64,000 nt of DNA from Novosphingobium sp. SG751A (GTDB taxonomy: Bacteria; Pseudomonadota; Alphaproteobacteria; Sphingomonadales; Sphingomonadaceae): the NCBI RefSeq assembly GCF_013149295.1, contig NZ_JABGCB010000009.1, positions 62,001-126,000 of the forward strand. The letters run 5' to 3'. Within the stretch, counting starts at the first letter, position 1. The number at the start of each line of letters is the position of its first letter. Under the pieces are notes generated by a model that was given only the letters and a program-made list of their open reading frames with translations, was not told where the DNA came from and did not search any database. Below are positions 34,973 to 44,076 of the stretch, one piece after another. Made by a program: the position numbers and the translations under genes.

Positions 34973-35827
34973 TCAGGCCGCCTTGGCGGGGCTGAGATAG
35001 GAGAGCACCTGCGCCAGTTTCTCACGTAGCGCGTGACGGTGGACGACCATATCGACCATGCCATGCTCATGCAGATATTCCGCGCGCTGAAACCCTTCGG
35101 GCAGCTTTTCGCGGATTGTGTCCTGAATCACACGCTGTCCGGCAAAGCCGATCAGGCAGCCCGGCTCGGCAATCTGCACATCGCCCAGCATGGCGTAGGA
35201 GGCCGTCACGCCGCCTGTCGTCGGATCGGTAAGCACGACGATATAGGGCAGGCCCGCATTGTTGAGCCGGCGCACCGCAACCGTGGTCTTGGGCATCTGC
35301 ATCAGCGAGAGGATACCCTCCTGCATCCGCGCGCCGCCCGCCGCCGTGCAGATCACATAGGCGCATTTTTCCTTGAGCGCCCGCTGTGCCCCGGCCACGA
35401 AAGCCGCGCCCACAGCCATGCCCATCGAGCCGCCCATGAAGCCGAAGTCCTGAACCCCCAGCACGACCTTGTTGCCCTCGATCTTGCCAAGGGCATTGGT
35501 CAGCGCATCGGGATGCGGATTGGCGGCGCGGGCGGCCTTCATGCGGTCCGGATACTTTTTCGTATCGCGGAATTTCAGCGGGTCGTCCTTGACCTTGGGC
35601 GTGGGCAGCACGGAAAAGCCGGGATCGAGCAGATGCGCGAAACGCGCGTCGGTGCCGATGCGGCCATGATGATCACAGCGCGGACAGACCGAGAGATTCG
35701 CCTCATATTCCTGAGCGAACAGCATCTCGTTGCAGTTCTTGCACTTGATCCACAGGTTGTCGGGCGTATCGTCCTTCTTCGCGGTGAGCGAGGAAAGCGA
35801 GTTGCGAACTTTGTTAAGCCAGCTCAT
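34973..35827 (-). CDS. accD: acetyl-CoA carboxylase carboxyltransferase subunit beta
   Basis: Beta subunit of the carboxyltransferase that makes malonyl-CoA for fatty acid synthesis. 284 residues with the N-terminal zinc ribbon (CKNCNEM and CPRCDHH) and the carboxyltransferase core [21 protein letters not shown] region and [15 protein letters not shown]. The start overlaps the trpA stop codon (ATGA at 35824-35827). Confidence 0.97.
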   Translation of the reverse strand: MSWLNKVRNSLSSLTAKKDDTPDNLWIKCKNCNEMLFAQEYEANLSVCPRCDHHGRIGTDARFAHLLDPGFSVLPTPKVKDDPLKFRDTKKYPDRMKAARAANPHPDALTNALGKIEGNKVVLGVQDFGFMGGSMGMAVGAAFVAGAQRALKEKCAYVICTAAGGARMQEGILSLMQMPKTTVAVRRLNNAGLPYIVVLTDPTTGGVTASYAMLGDVQIAEPGCLIGFAGQRVIQDTIREKLPEGFQRAEYLHEHGMVDMVVHRHALREKLAQVLSYLSPAKAA

Positions 35828-36624
35828 ACCAGCGCCTTAGCGTTATGGACGGCATCTGCCAAGGCGGCGGTCAATTCGCGCACCGGCCCTGCCGCATCGG
35901 CGCCATGCTGGGCCACCAGATCGACCAACGCGCTGCCCACCACCACGCCTTCGGCATGGGCGGCAAAGGCGGCGGCCTGCTCTGGCGTGCGCACGCCAAA
36001 GCCCACCGCGATCGGCAGATCGGTGCCCGACTTGATGCGCGCCACGGCTTCCTTGATCGAATCCACGGCAGCCTGCTGCTTGCCCGTCACGCCCGCGACC
36101 GAGACGTAATAAAGGAAGCCCGACGAACCATCGACCACGGCGGGAAGGCGCGCAGTGTCGGTCGTGGGCGTGGCAAGGCGGATGAAGCTGATGCCATGGG
36201 CGCGCAGGGCGGGGCCGATTTCGGGGTCTTCCTCGCTGGGAATATCGACGCAGATGATGCCATCGACGCCCGCATCGGCGCATTGCGCGGCAAACCACTC
36301 GCTGCCCCGCGCCACCATCGGATTGGCATAGCCCATCAGCACCAGCGGCGTTTCGGGATGCCGCGCGCGGAAATCCTTGGCGATGCGGAAAATGTCGGCG
36401 GTGCGCGTGCCCGCAGCCAGGCTGCGCAGATTGGCGGCCTGAATGGCGGGCCCATCGGCCATAGGATCGGTAAAGGGCATGCCCAGTTCGATCACATCCG
36501 CCCCGCCCGCGACCAGCGCATCAAGGATGGCAGGCGTGGCATCAGGCGTGGGATCGCCCCCGGTGATGAAGGTGACAAGGGCGGGACGGCCTTTTGCGAA
36601 GGCAGCGGAGAGGCGTTGGGTCAT
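35824..36624 (-). CDS. trpA: tryptophan synthase alpha subunit
   Basis: Cleaves indole-3-glycerol phosphate to indole, which passes to TrpB. 266 residues with both catalytic acids in [17 protein letters not shown] chose the ATG at 36624 (ggaattgaga just upstream); an ATG four codons earlier is in frame. The gap to trpB is 151 bp, unusually wide for this operon, and is almost exactly filled by a 48-codon candidate ORF. Confidence 0.95.
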   Translation of the reverse strand: MTQRLSAAFAKGRPALVTFITGGDPTPDATPAILDALVAGGADVIELGMPFTDPMADGPAIQAANLRSLAAGTRTADIFRIAKDFRARHPETPLVLMGYANPMVARGSEWFAAQCADAGVDGIICVDIPSEEDPEIGPALRAHGISFIRLATPTTDTARLPAVVDGSSGFLYYVSVAGVTGKQQAAVDSIKEAVARIKSGTDLPIAVGFGVRTPEQAAAFAAHAEGVVVGSALVDLVAQHGADAAGPVRELTAALADAVHNAKALV

Positions 36625-36626
36625 TC

Positions 36627-36773
36627 TCAATTCCATTCGATCAGGCGCGAGGCCCCAATGGCAAGACCGATCATCAGCGCGGTCTGGCTAACCGTGTTAT
36701 GCAGCGAAAAGTCGATACCTGCGCAAACCGCCATGGCCACAATCGCGGACGTGGCGGCCTGGCGCAGGTTCAA
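36627..36773 (-). CDS. candidate 48-residue membrane miniprotein between trpB and trpA
   Basis: An open frame starting at a TTG two bases after the trpB stop and ending two bases before the trpA ATG. The product has two hydrophobic stretches, ATSAIVAMAVCAGI and TALMIGLAIGA, separated by a polar turn and ending in RLIEWN. About 75 percent of third codon positions are G or C, as in real genes here. Weak points are the TTG start and no clear ribosome binding site; internal GTG and ATG starts also exist. I do not recognise a family. It could instead be non-coding spacer. Confidence 0.4.
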   Translation of the reverse strand: MNLRQAATSAIVAMAVCAGIDFSLHNTVSQTALMIGLAIGASRLIEWN

Positions 36774-36775
36774 TC

Positions 36776-38041
36776 TCACAATTTCACGCCCAGCTTTTCG
36801 GCCACGGTGAAAATGTCCTTGTCGCCGCGACCCGAGACATTGACGATGATGATCTGGTCCTTGCCCATCTTGGGCGCCACTTCGGGTAGCGCGGCAAGGG
36901 CGTGGGCCGATTCGAGCGCAGGGATGATCCCTTCAAGCTGACAGCACAGCTGGAAGGCTTCCATCGCCTGATCGTCGGTGATGGGCAGATATTTGGCGCG
37001 GCCGATGTCATGCAACCAGCTATGCTCAGGCCCGATGCCGGGATAGTCCAGACCCGCGCTGATCGAGTGGGCCTCGGTGATCTGGCCGTCCTCGTCCTGC
37101 AGCAGATAGGTCTTGTTGCCATGCAGGATGCCCGGCTTGCCTCCGGTCAGCGATGCGGCATGTTCCTTGTCCAGCCCATGGCCGCCCGCCTCGACGCCGA
37201 GCATCTGCACATCGGTGTCGTCAAGGAAGGGGTGGAACAGGCCGATGGCGTTCGATCCGCCGCCCACCGCCGCGATCAGCAGGTCGGGCAGGCGTCCGGT
37301 GCGTTCGAGCAATTGCGCACGCGCCTCCTTGCCGATCACGCTTTGGAAATCGCGCACCAACTCGGGATAGGGGTGCGGACCCGCCGCCGTGCCGATGATA
37401 TAGAACGTGTCATGCACATGGGCGACCCAGTGGCGCAGCGCTTCGTTCATCGCATCTTTCAGCGTGGCCGCCCCGCTGGTAACGGGGATCACCTCCGCGC
37501 CCAGCAGCTTCATGCGGAACACGTTGGGCTGTTGACGCGCCACGTCGGTCGCACCCATAAAGATCGTGCAGGGCAGGCCAAAACGCGCGCAGACGGTGGC
37601 AGTCGCCACGCCATGCTGGCCGGCGCCCGTTTCGGCGATGATCTTGGTCTTGCCCATGCGGATGGCCAGCAGGATCTGACCGATGCAATTGTTGATCTTG
37701 TGCGCGCCGGTGTGGTTCAGTTCTTCGCGCTTGAACCAGACCTGCGCACCATTCTCCGGCTTGCCCTGCGCTGCTGCTGCTGCGCGGAAATGTTCCGTCA
37801 TGCGCGGCGCGTAATAGAGCGGGCTGGGGCGGCCCACAAAATGCTTCATCAGATCGTCGAATTCTTCCTTGAACGCAGGATCAGCCTTGGCGGCCTTATA
37901 CTCGCGCTCCAGATCGAGGATCAGCGGCATCAGGGTTTCAGCCACATAGCGCCCGCCGAACTGGCCGAAATGGCCGCGTTCATCAGGTTGCGTGCGCAAT
38001 GAATTAGGCAGGGGCGAATTGGGGATGGTGGCGGTGTTCAT
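36776..38041 (-). CDS. trpB: tryptophan synthase beta subunit
   Basis: PLP enzyme joining indole and serine to form tryptophan. 421 residues with the PLP lysine in [21 protein letters not shown] and the phosphate-binding GGGSNAIG. The start at 38041 gives the usual short N-terminal tail before [22 protein letters not shown]. The frame stays open further upstream but the extension has no family support. It is separated from trpF by two plus-strand outer-membrane genes, so it must have its own promoter. Confidence 0.96.
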   Translation of the reverse strand: MNTATIPNSPLPNSLRTQPDERGHFGQFGGRYVAETLMPLILDLEREYKAAKADPAFKEEFDDLMKHFVGRPSPLYYAPRMTEHFRAAAAAQGKPENGAQVWFKREELNHTGAHKINNCIGQILLAIRMGKTKIIAETGAGQHGVATATVCARFGLPCTIFMGATDVARQQPNVFRMKLLGAEVIPVTSGAATLKDAMNEALRHWVAHVHDTFYIIGTAAGPHPYPELVRDFQSVIGKEARAQLLERTGRLPDLLIAAVGGGSNAIGLFHPFLDDTDVQMLGVEAGGHGLDKEHAASLTGGKPGILHGNKTYLLQDEDGQITEAHSISAGLDYPGIGPEHSWLHDIGRAKYLPITDDQAMEAFQLCCQLEGIIPALESAHALAALPEVAPKMGKDQIIIVNVSGRGDKDIFTVAEKLGVKL

Positions 38042-38376
38042 AGTGGAAAAACGCCTGCCACGCCGAGCCCTCCAAGTCCAGTCCCGCCAAAAGGGCAATT
38101 GCATGGATGGCCCCCCGCCTAAAGGCATGGATGTATCATCGGCAAGGCAGGGTGCCCCAATGGCGATACATTTCGCGACAAATGCGGCGCGGGGGTGCCT
38201 CAATGCCGGATTTCTGCGGCGAATAACCATACTGGCATAGTTTTATGAACGAAATCTGACATTTGCCTGACTTTCCTGTTCACTTGGACGTCAGGCGCAG
38301 GGGTCCAGACGGGATGCAGGCGCCGATCAACGATGAAATTCTTTGGCGCCCAGGGATAACAAACGGAGTAACGATT
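38042..38376. other. divergent intergenic region between trpB and the first small outer-membrane gene
   Basis: About 335 bp with no convincing gene. It must contain the trpB promoter (minus strand) and the promoter of the 157-residue outer-membrane protein (plus strand). The part 38215-38270 is relatively AT-rich (aataaccatactggcatag), consistent with a promoter. An open frame continuous with trpB crosses part of it but lacks family support. Confidence 0.5.
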
Positions 38377-38850
38377 ATGCGTCTGGTTCTTTTCTCGCTC
38401 GCCGCGTCGCTGGCTGTTGCCGCGCCTGCCATGGCCCAGGGCGAAACCAATGGCATGGGGGCCCGTTTTGACGTTCACACCGGCGCCGCATGGAATGATG
38501 GCCGTTCGATCCAGGGCACCGTCGGCGCCACGCTGGGCTACGACATTGCCACGGGCGGCAACACTTTCGTCGGCCTCGAAGAATCGGTCGACAAGGTGCT
38601 GACCAGCCAGGACAAGGCTCGTTTCAGCACGACCGCCCGCCTTGGTGTCAAGGCTACCCCCAATGACAAGGTCTATGGCCTTGCCGGCTACACCTATGGC
38701 GCCGGTCCGAACGGTGCGCATATCGGTGCGGGCGTCGAACACAGCCTTGGCCAGCAGTATTTCACCAAGGTGGAATACCGTCACACCTTCAACGAAGACA
38801 ATGCCCGTGACAGCAATGCTGCGCTGGTCGGCGTGGGTATGCGCTTCTGA
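38377..38850 (+). CDS. small outer-membrane beta-barrel-type protein (tandem paralogue 1)
   Basis: 157 residues with a clear signal peptide (MRLVLFSLAASLAVAAPAMAQ) and alternating polar/hydrophobic strands ending in VGVGMRF, the terminal Phe expected for outer-membrane insertion. It shares the pattern GYDxA...F.GLEESVD...R..T.ARLG.K, YGxxGYxYGxGPN and KVEYRHxxNE with the next gene. The length fits an 8-strand barrel. Ribosome binding site cggag. No function is known. It has its own terminator at 38880. Confidence 0.8.
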   Translation: MRLVLFSLAASLAVAAPAMAQGETNGMGARFDVHTGAAWNDGRSIQGTVGATLGYDIATGGNTFVGLEESVDKVLTSQDKARFSTTARLGVKATPNDKVYGLAGYTYGAGPNGAHIGAGVEHSLGQQYFTKVEYRHTFNEDNARDSNAALVGVGMRF

Positions 38851-38879
38851 TCCAGCCCTGACGGGTTACGTATAAAGAG

Positions 38880-38914
38880 CGGGCGGTCTGCATCATGCGG
38901 GCCGCCCGTTTTTT
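38880..38914 (+). terminator. Rho-independent terminator after the first outer-membrane gene
   Basis: CGGGCGG and CCGCCCG arms with an additional inner GCAT/ATGC pairing, followed by six T residues. Confidence 0.85.
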
Positions 38915-39014
38915 GCGGCAGGCGGGGGCGTTTGCGGTTTATACCGGCTTGCTCTGGACAAGGACGGGGACCATCCTGCAAGGCCGATGGCTTTGATAAA
39001 CAGGAAACAATACT

Positions 39015-39482
39015 ATGCCTCGTCTCACACTTCCCATCATGGCCGCGATGGCCCTTTGCCTGGCCTCGGGCGCGGCGCAGGCCGGCGAAATCCGGATAGA
39101 AGGGCGCGGCGGAGTCAGTTGGCAGGGCAATGGCTCGACCAAGGGCACGGCGGGCGCGGCCATCGGCTATGACACGGCGGTCAGCGCGCTGGGCAACGGG
39201 GTCTTTGCGGGCATCGAGGAATCGGTGGACCGCTCGGCCGGGGGCAGCGGGACGCGCTGGGCCACTTCGGCGCGGCTGGGGATCAAGGTGCTCTCGCTGG
39301 GCGCGCTCTATGGCATCACGGGCTATCACTATGGCTCGGGGCCCAACGCCACCTCGATCGGCGCCGGTTATCAGCAAGGGCTGGGGCCGGTCTATGGCAA
39401 GGTCGAATATCGCCATTATATCAACGAGGGCGCATGGCGTCCGGGCGATACGGTGACGCTGGGCTTTGGCGTGAAGTTCTGA
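39015..39482 (+). CDS. small outer-membrane beta-barrel-type protein (tandem paralogue 2)
   Basis: 155 residues with a signal peptide (MPRLTLPIMAAMALCLASG to AQA) and a C-terminal FGVKF. It aligns along its length with the gene at 38377: GYDTAVSALGNGVFAGIEES, TSARLGIKVLSLGALYGITG, YGSGPNATSIGAGY and GKVEYRHYINEG. The pair is a tandem duplication that has diverged. Ribosome binding site caggaaac. It converges on trpF, with a short repeated segment between the stops. Likely outer-membrane location; role unknown. Confidence 0.8.
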   Translation: MPRLTLPIMAAMALCLASGAAQAGEIRIEGRGGVSWQGNGSTKGTAGAAIGYDTAVSALGNGVFAGIEESVDRSAGGSGTRWATSARLGIKVLSLGALYGITGYHYGSGPNATSIGAGYQQGLGPVYGKVEYRHYINEGAWRPGDTVTLGFGVKF

Positions 39483-39499
39483 TGAAACGAGGGCGGCGG

Positions 39500-39545
39500 G
39501 ATTATCCTGCCGCCCGCACGGCGATTATCCTGCCGCTCGCACGGC
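39500..39545. repeat. 23-bp tandem duplication at the 3' end of trpF
   Basis: gattatcctgccgcccgcac-ggc at 39500-39522 is repeated at 39523-39545 with one change. The duplication spans the trpF stop codon, so a second copy of the gene's last codons and stop lies just beyond it. The left copy also forms a 12-bp hairpin with the preceding gggcggcgggat, which may help end transcription of the convergent genes. Confidence 0.8.
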
Positions 39546-40169
39546 CTTGCAAAAGGCGGCGATCCGGGCCGCGTCCTTGACGCCGGGTGCGCTTTCGACG
39601 CCGGAGGAGACATCGACGAAATCGGCCCCCGTGGCATGGATGGCCTCGCCCACATTGCGCGGATCAAGACCGCCCGCCAGAATCCACGGGATGGAATGGC
39701 GATAGCCGGCCATCAGCGACCAGTCGATTCGCAAGCCTGTTCCGCCGGGAAGATCGGCCCCCTCGGGCGGCTTGGCGTCGAACAGGATGCGTGCCACGCC
39801 TTGATAATCGCGCGCTGCGTCCAGATCGGCGCTCTTGCGCACGCCAATCGCCTTCCACACCGGCAGGCTTTGCGCGGCCATCACCTGCGCCACGCGGGCG
39901 GGGCTTTCCTTGCCGTGAAGCTGGATCACATCGAGGTGGACATTCTGGCGGATCTGGCCAAGGAAATCACCCTCGGGATCGACGAAAAGGCCGACGATCT
40001 TGGCGCGCCCCGCCGCATGATGCGCCAGCGCGGCGGCCTGTTCGATGCCGACATTGCGCGGGCTCTTGGCGAAAAACACCAGCCCGATGTGATCCGCGCC
40101 CGCGCCGATGGCCGCGTCCAGACTGGCGCGATCCGAAATGCCGCAGATCTTGATCCCGATGCGCGCCAT
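39525..40169 (-). CDS. trpF: phosphoribosylanthranilate isomerase
   Basis: TIM-barrel isomerase of tryptophan synthesis, 214 residues. Catalytic Cys in IKICGI, substrate loop DHIGLVFFAKSPRNV, and catalytic Asp in FVDVSSGVE. It starts four bases after the acetyltransferase gene, in the lapA-pyrF-GNAT-trpF run. In relatives trpB and trpA follow directly; here two opposite-strand genes intervene. Its 3' end carries a 23-bp tandem duplication. Confidence 0.95.
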   Translation of the reverse strand: MARIGIKICGISDRASLDAAIGAGADHIGLVFFAKSPRNVGIEQAAALAHHAAGRAKIVGLFVDPEGDFLGQIRQNVHLDVIQLHGKESPARVAQVMAAQSLPVWKAIGVRKSADLDAARDYQGVARILFDAKPPEGADLPGGTGLRIDWSLMAGYRHSIPWILAGGLDPRNVGEAIHATGADFVDVSSGVESAPGVKDAARIAAFCKAVRAAG

Positions 40170-40173
40170 GGTT

Positions 40174-40671
40174 TTACGCCAGCGGCTTGGCCAGCACCAC
40201 CATCGTCAGATGGTCGAACCGGGGCAGCGGAAAGGGGCGGATCTCGCCGGTTTGCGCATAGCCGCGCCGTTCGTAATAGGCGATCAGTTCGGTCCGGGGG
40301 GCCACAACGGTCATTTCCATGATGGTCGCGCCAAAATCGCGCCGGGCCTGCTCCTCGGCCGCCGCGATCAGGCTGCGGCCCATGCCGCCCGCCTGCAAGG
40401 CAGGATCGACGCAGAGCATCCCCATATAGGCAATCCCGTCCGCGCGCCGCGTGACCGTTACCGTGCCGATCAGCGCGCCGTCGCGGTGCATCACCAGCAC
40501 GCGATTGTCCACATCGTCCAGAGCCTGCGCCAGTTCGGCCTGCGATGTGCGCTGCCCTTCCAGCAGGTCGGCCTCATGCGTCCAGCCCCCGCGCGCCGAA
40601 TCGCCGCGATAGGCGCTTTCCACCAGCGCATGGAGCGCGGACAGGTCGTCATGCAGAGCCAGACGGACCAT
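40174..40671 (-). CDS. GNAT family N-acetyltransferase
   Basis: 165 residues with the GNAT acetyl-CoA motif A region GMLCVDPALQAGGMGRSLIAAAEE and the C-terminal YYERRGYAQTG. The acceptor substrate is unknown. It begins five bases after pyrF and ends four bases before trpF, so it is embedded in the pyrimidine/tryptophan gene run. The start at 40671 (MVRLALHDD) fits the family; the open frame upstream overlaps pyrF and is not used. Confidence 0.88.
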   Translation of the reverse strand: MVRLALHDDLSALHALVESAYRGDSARGGWTHEADLLEGQRTSQAELAQALDDVDNRVLVMHRDGALIGTVTVTRRADGIAYMGMLCVDPALQAGGMGRSLIAAAEEQARRDFGATIMEMTVVAPRTELIAYYERRGYAQTGEIRPFPLPRFDHLTMVVLAKPLA

Positions 40672-40676
40672 GGGTT

Positions 40677-41354
40677 TTACAGCGTGCCTTCGATGGCGCG
40701 CGCGGCGGCCACCGGGTCTTCGGCGCGCGTGATCGGGCGACCGATGACCAGCACGCTGGCTCCGGCATCGCGTGCGGCGCGCGGCGTGACCGAACGCTTC
40801 TGATCGCCCAGAACGCCATCGGCCGGGCGCAGGCCGGGCACGACAAAGAAGCCATCCTTCCACTGGCGACGGATATCGCCCACCTCATGGCCCGAACACA
40901 CGATGCCGTCCACGCCCGCGCCATGCGCCAGCTCGGCCAGACGCAGCGCCTGATCGCTGGCACGATGGGCATAGCCGATGGCGCCCATGTCATCATCGTC
41001 AAGGCTGGTCAGCACGGTCACGGCCACCACCTTGGTATGCTCGCCCGCGGCCGCCTTGGCGTCCTCCAGCATCGCCCGCCCGCCCGAGGCATGGACCGTG
41101 ACGATGGTCGGTTGCAGCACATGGATCGCCTGCATCGCACCCGCCACCGTATTGGGAATATCGTGCAGCTTCAGGTCGAGAAAGATCGGCAGGCCCACCT
41201 TGGCCAATTCATGCACGCCGTGGTGGCCATGGGCGCAGAAGAATTCCAGCCCCAACTTGATCCCGCCCACATGATCCTTGATCCGCCGCGCCAGCGCTTC
41301 GGCGGCGTCAAGGCGGGGCAGGTCGAGGGCGACATAGATCGGATTATGGTTCAT
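40677..41354 (-). CDS. pyrF: orotidine 5'-phosphate decarboxylase
   Basis: Last step of UMP synthesis. 225 residues with the catalytic Asp-Lys-Asp array in FLDLKLHDIPNT and the phosphate-binding GxR motif in SVLVIGRPIT. It lies between lapA and the acetyltransferase gene, nine bases after lapA. Confidence 0.96.
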   Translation of the reverse strand: MNHNPIYVALDLPRLDAAEALARRIKDHVGGIKLGLEFFCAHGHHGVHELAKVGLPIFLDLKLHDIPNTVAGAMQAIHVLQPTIVTVHASGGRAMLEDAKAAAGEHTKVVAVTVLTSLDDDDMGAIGYAHRASDQALRLAELAHGAGVDGIVCSGHEVGDIRRQWKDGFFVVPGLRPADGVLGDQKRSVTPRAARDAGASVLVIGRPITRAEDPVAAARAIEGTL

Positions 41355-41363
41355 CTTTGCGTC

Positions 41364-41684
41364 TCAATTCTTCTCGGCAGCGGCGTCGAGCTGGGTTGCG
41401 GTGGCGATCGGAGGCGTGGGGGTGGCGGCGCGCAGCGTGTTTTCAAGCCCCGCGATGCGGCGGTTCAACCGCCAGATCTTCGCCTTGGCCAAAAGCCACA
41501 CCGGCACCATGCCCGCCACAAAAGCGGCCAGCGCAATCAGCCCCACCGGCCAATCAACATGCAGATAGCTATTTTCCAGCGGCCACAAATTGATCGAAGT
41601 CTTTTGCCAGTTGATCGCCAAAAAAGACGAGATCAACACCGCCGCCAGGATCCAGAGTGCCGTCCGTAAGATCTGCAAGGTCAT
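41364..41684 (-). CDS. LapA-domain membrane protein
   Basis: 106 residues with two membrane segments (TALWILAAVLISSFLAINW and VGLIALAAFVAGMVPVWLL) followed by a basic, helical C-terminus (KAKIWRLNRRIAGLENTL): the LapA (lipopolysaccharide assembly protein A, DUF1049) layout. In enterobacteria LapA works with LapB in controlling LPS synthesis. The chosen start (MTLQILRTALW) has AGGAGG very close; an ATG six codons upstream is the alternative. The gene is upstream of pyrF, as in relatives. Confidence 0.85.
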   Translation of the reverse strand: MTLQILRTALWILAAVLISSFLAINWQKTSINLWPLENSYLHVDWPVGLIALAAFVAGMVPVWLLAKAKIWRLNRRIAGLENTLRAATPTPPIATATQLDAAAEKN

Positions 41685-41737
41685 CCCCTCCTGCGCGGCC
41701 ATTCATGAACAAGCATGCTAGGCCGTAATGATGCGGA

Positions 41738-41766
41738 TGAAAAGGGGCGCCTATCTAAGGCGCCCC
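41738..41766 (-). terminator. Rho-independent terminator of purB
   Basis: GGGGCGCC and GGCGCCCC arms with a 7-nt loop; read on the minus strand it is followed by four T residues. It lies ten bases beyond the purB stop. Confidence 0.8.
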
Positions 41767-41775
41767 CTGATCGTT

Positions 41776-43089
41776 TCAGGCGCCGAACACGCGATCAAAG
41801 ATCGTGTCGACAGCCTTGAAGTGATAGTCGAGGTTGAACTTGTCCTCGAGCTGCTGCGGGGTGAGGGCAGCGGCCACTTCGGGGTCGGCCTTGAGCAGTT
41901 CGAGCAGCGAAAGCTGGCCGTCCGATTCCCACACCTTCATCGCATTGCGCTGCACCAGACGGTAGGAAGCATCGCGCTCCAGACCGGCCTGTGTCAGGGC
42001 CAGCAGCACGCGCTGCGAATGGACCAGACCACCCATGCGGTCGAGGTTCTTCTGCATGCGCTCAGGGTAAATCACCAGCTTGTCGACTACGCCGGTCAGA
42101 CGGGCGAGGGCAAAGTCGAGCGTGATCGTGGCGTCCGGGCCGATGTAGCGTTCGACCGAGGAGTGCGAAATGTCGCGCTCATGCCAGAGCGCCACGTTTT
42201 CCAGCGCGGGCGTAACCGCCGAACGCACCACGCGGGCCAGACCCGTCAGGTTTTCGGTCAGCACCGGGTTGCGCTTGTGCGGCATCGCGCTCGAACCCTT
42301 CTGGCCGGGCGAGAAATATTCTTCCGCTTCGAGAACTTCGGTGCGCTGAAGGTGGCGGATTTCCACGGCGAGGCGTTCGATGGAGCTGGCGATGACGCCC
42401 AGCGTTGCAAAAAACATCGCATGGCGGTCGCGCGGGATGACCTGCGTGGAGACCGGCTCGACCGACAGGCCCATCTGTTCGGCCACATAGACTTCGACGC
42501 TGGGGTCGATGTTGGCGAAAGTGCCGACCGCGCCCGAAATCGCGCAGGTGGCGATGTCTTCACGCGCAGCAACCAGACGCGCACGGTTGCGGGTGAATTC
42601 GGCATAGGCCTCGGCCAGCTTCTTGCCGAAGGTGGTCGGTTCGGCGTGGATGCCGTGGCTGCGCCCGATGGTGGGGGTGTATTTGTGTTCAAACGCGCGG
42701 CGCTTGATCGCGGCCAGCAGCGCGTCGATGTCCTCGATCAGGATGTCGGCGGCCTTGGCCAGCTGCACCGAAAGCGTGGTGTCCAGCACGTCCGAGGAGG
42801 TCATGCCCTGATGCATGAAGCGCGCCTCGGGGCCGACCTGTTCGGCAACCCAGTCGAGGAAGGCGATCACGTCATGCTTGAGGATGGCTTCCTTGGCGTC
42901 GATGGCGGCAACGTCGATCACCGGATTGGTCGCCCACCAGTCCCACAGCGCCTTGGGGCCGCTTGCGGGCACAACGCCCAGCTCGCCCAGCTTTTGCGTG
43001 GCATGGGCTTCGATCTCGAACCAGATCTTGTAACGGGCTTCGGGCTCCCAGATCGCGGTCATCGCGGGGCGGGCGTAACGGGGTACCAT
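41776..43089 (-). CDS. purB: adenylosuccinate lyase
   Basis: 437 residues; acts twice in purine synthesis (SAICAR to AICAR, adenylosuccinate to AMP). Signature GSSAMPHKRNPVLTENL is present, along with MTSSDVLDTTLSVQL and the catalytic His region GRSHGIHAEPTTFG. Single gene with its own terminator. Confidence 0.96.
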   Translation of the reverse strand: MVPRYARPAMTAIWEPEARYKIWFEIEAHATQKLGELGVVPASGPKALWDWWATNPVIDVAAIDAKEAILKHDVIAFLDWVAEQVGPEARFMHQGMTSSDVLDTTLSVQLAKAADILIEDIDALLAAIKRRAFEHKYTPTIGRSHGIHAEPTTFGKKLAEAYAEFTRNRARLVAAREDIATCAISGAVGTFANIDPSVEVYVAEQMGLSVEPVSTQVIPRDRHAMFFATLGVIASSIERLAVEIRHLQRTEVLEAEEYFSPGQKGSSAMPHKRNPVLTENLTGLARVVRSAVTPALENVALWHERDISHSSVERYIGPDATITLDFALARLTGVVDKLVIYPERMQKNLDRMGGLVHSQRVLLALTQAGLERDASYRLVQRNAMKVWESDGQLSLLELLKADPEVAAALTPQQLEDKFNLDYHFKAVDTIFDRVFGA

Positions 43090-43181
43090 ATGTGTCTCCG
43101 GCGCAGATTCTCTTGCTCGCGCCGCTAGGGCCTCATGCGCCGAAAGGCAAGTTTTGCGTTACAAAAGCCCCCGCCGGCACC

Positions 43182-43991
43182 TTATAAGAGGCCGCGTTGG
43201 CGGAGCGATACATGCCCCTCGCGCCCGATCACGACATGATCATGCACGCTAATGCCCAGATGATGGCCCGCCTCGGCAATCTTCTGCGTGATCTGGATAT
43301 CGGCCCGGCTGGGCTCGGGCGATCCGGAGGGGTGATTGTGGACCAGAATCATTGAGGCGGCGCCCAGATCCAGCGCCTTGCGGATCACCTCGCGCGGGTG
43401 GATCGCCGCTTCGTCCAGACTGCCGTCGCCCAGATGTTCGTCGCGGATCAGGCGGTTCTTGGTGTCCAGATAAAGCGCGCGCACCCGTTCGACCTTCAAA
43501 TGCGCCATGTCCACGGTCAGATAAGAGATCAGCATCTGCCACGTATTGAAGATCGGCTGCTCGCTGACCTGATGGCGGGCAAAGCGGCGCGTGGCCAGAG
43601 CAACGATGCGGATGGCGGCCGCGCTGGTTTCGCCCATGCCGGGATGTGCGGCCAGCGCCGCCGAATCGGCATTGAACACCCCGGCCAGCGAACCAAACCG
43701 CGCCAGCAGGCTGCGCGCCAGCGGCTTGGTGTCGCGGCGGGGAATGGCGGTCATCAAAAGATATTCCACGATCTCATGATCGGCCAGCGCCCCTTCGCCG
43801 CCCTCCAGCAATCTCTTGCGCAAACGCGCGCGGTGGCCCGAGGGACCATGGGCGATCTGTTGCAGCTTTTCGCCCGAGGGCGGGGCGGGATTCAGGTCCT
43901 GTGCAGAAAACAAAGTGCCAAGATGCGTCTCACGCAGGCGGTCGGGGGACGGGCGGGTGTTGAAGGCATCATCATCGCTGGTCACATCCAT
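43182..43991 (-). CDS. radC: RadC/JAB-domain DNA repair-associated protein
   Basis: 269 residues: an N-terminal helix-hairpin-helix-like region (FNADSAALAAHPGMGETSAA) and the C-terminal JAB1/MPN metalloprotease-like domain with the metal motif HNHPSGSPEPSRAD intact. The role in DNA repair is historical and unproven. The start at 43991 has gaggga upstream. The first 50 residues are variable. Divergent from ydbH. Confidence 0.92.
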   Translation of the reverse strand: MDVTSDDDAFNTRPSPDRLRETHLGTLFSAQDLNPAPPSGEKLQQIAHGPSGHRARLRKRLLEGGEGALADHEIVEYLLMTAIPRRDTKPLARSLLARFGSLAGVFNADSAALAAHPGMGETSAAAIRIVALATRRFARHQVSEQPIFNTWQMLISYLTVDMAHLKVERVRALYLDTKNRLIRDEHLGDGSLDEAAIHPREVIRKALDLGAASMILVHNHPSGSPEPSRADIQITQKIAEAGHHLGISVHDHVVIGREGHVSLRQRGLL

Positions 43992-44076
43992 CCCCCGGTC
44001 CCTCGCGGCGACTGATCGCGGCAATTGCGTATAAGCATTGCCTTTCCCGGCCCCCTCGCGCAAGAGTCTGTAGGTG

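Noticed and set aside
38042..38150. Trp-rich segment (FWRDWTW) just upstream of trpB, a possible attenuator leader peptide
   Set aside because: It is in frame with trpB and has no stop codon before the trpB start, and I see no paired terminator/antiterminator stems.
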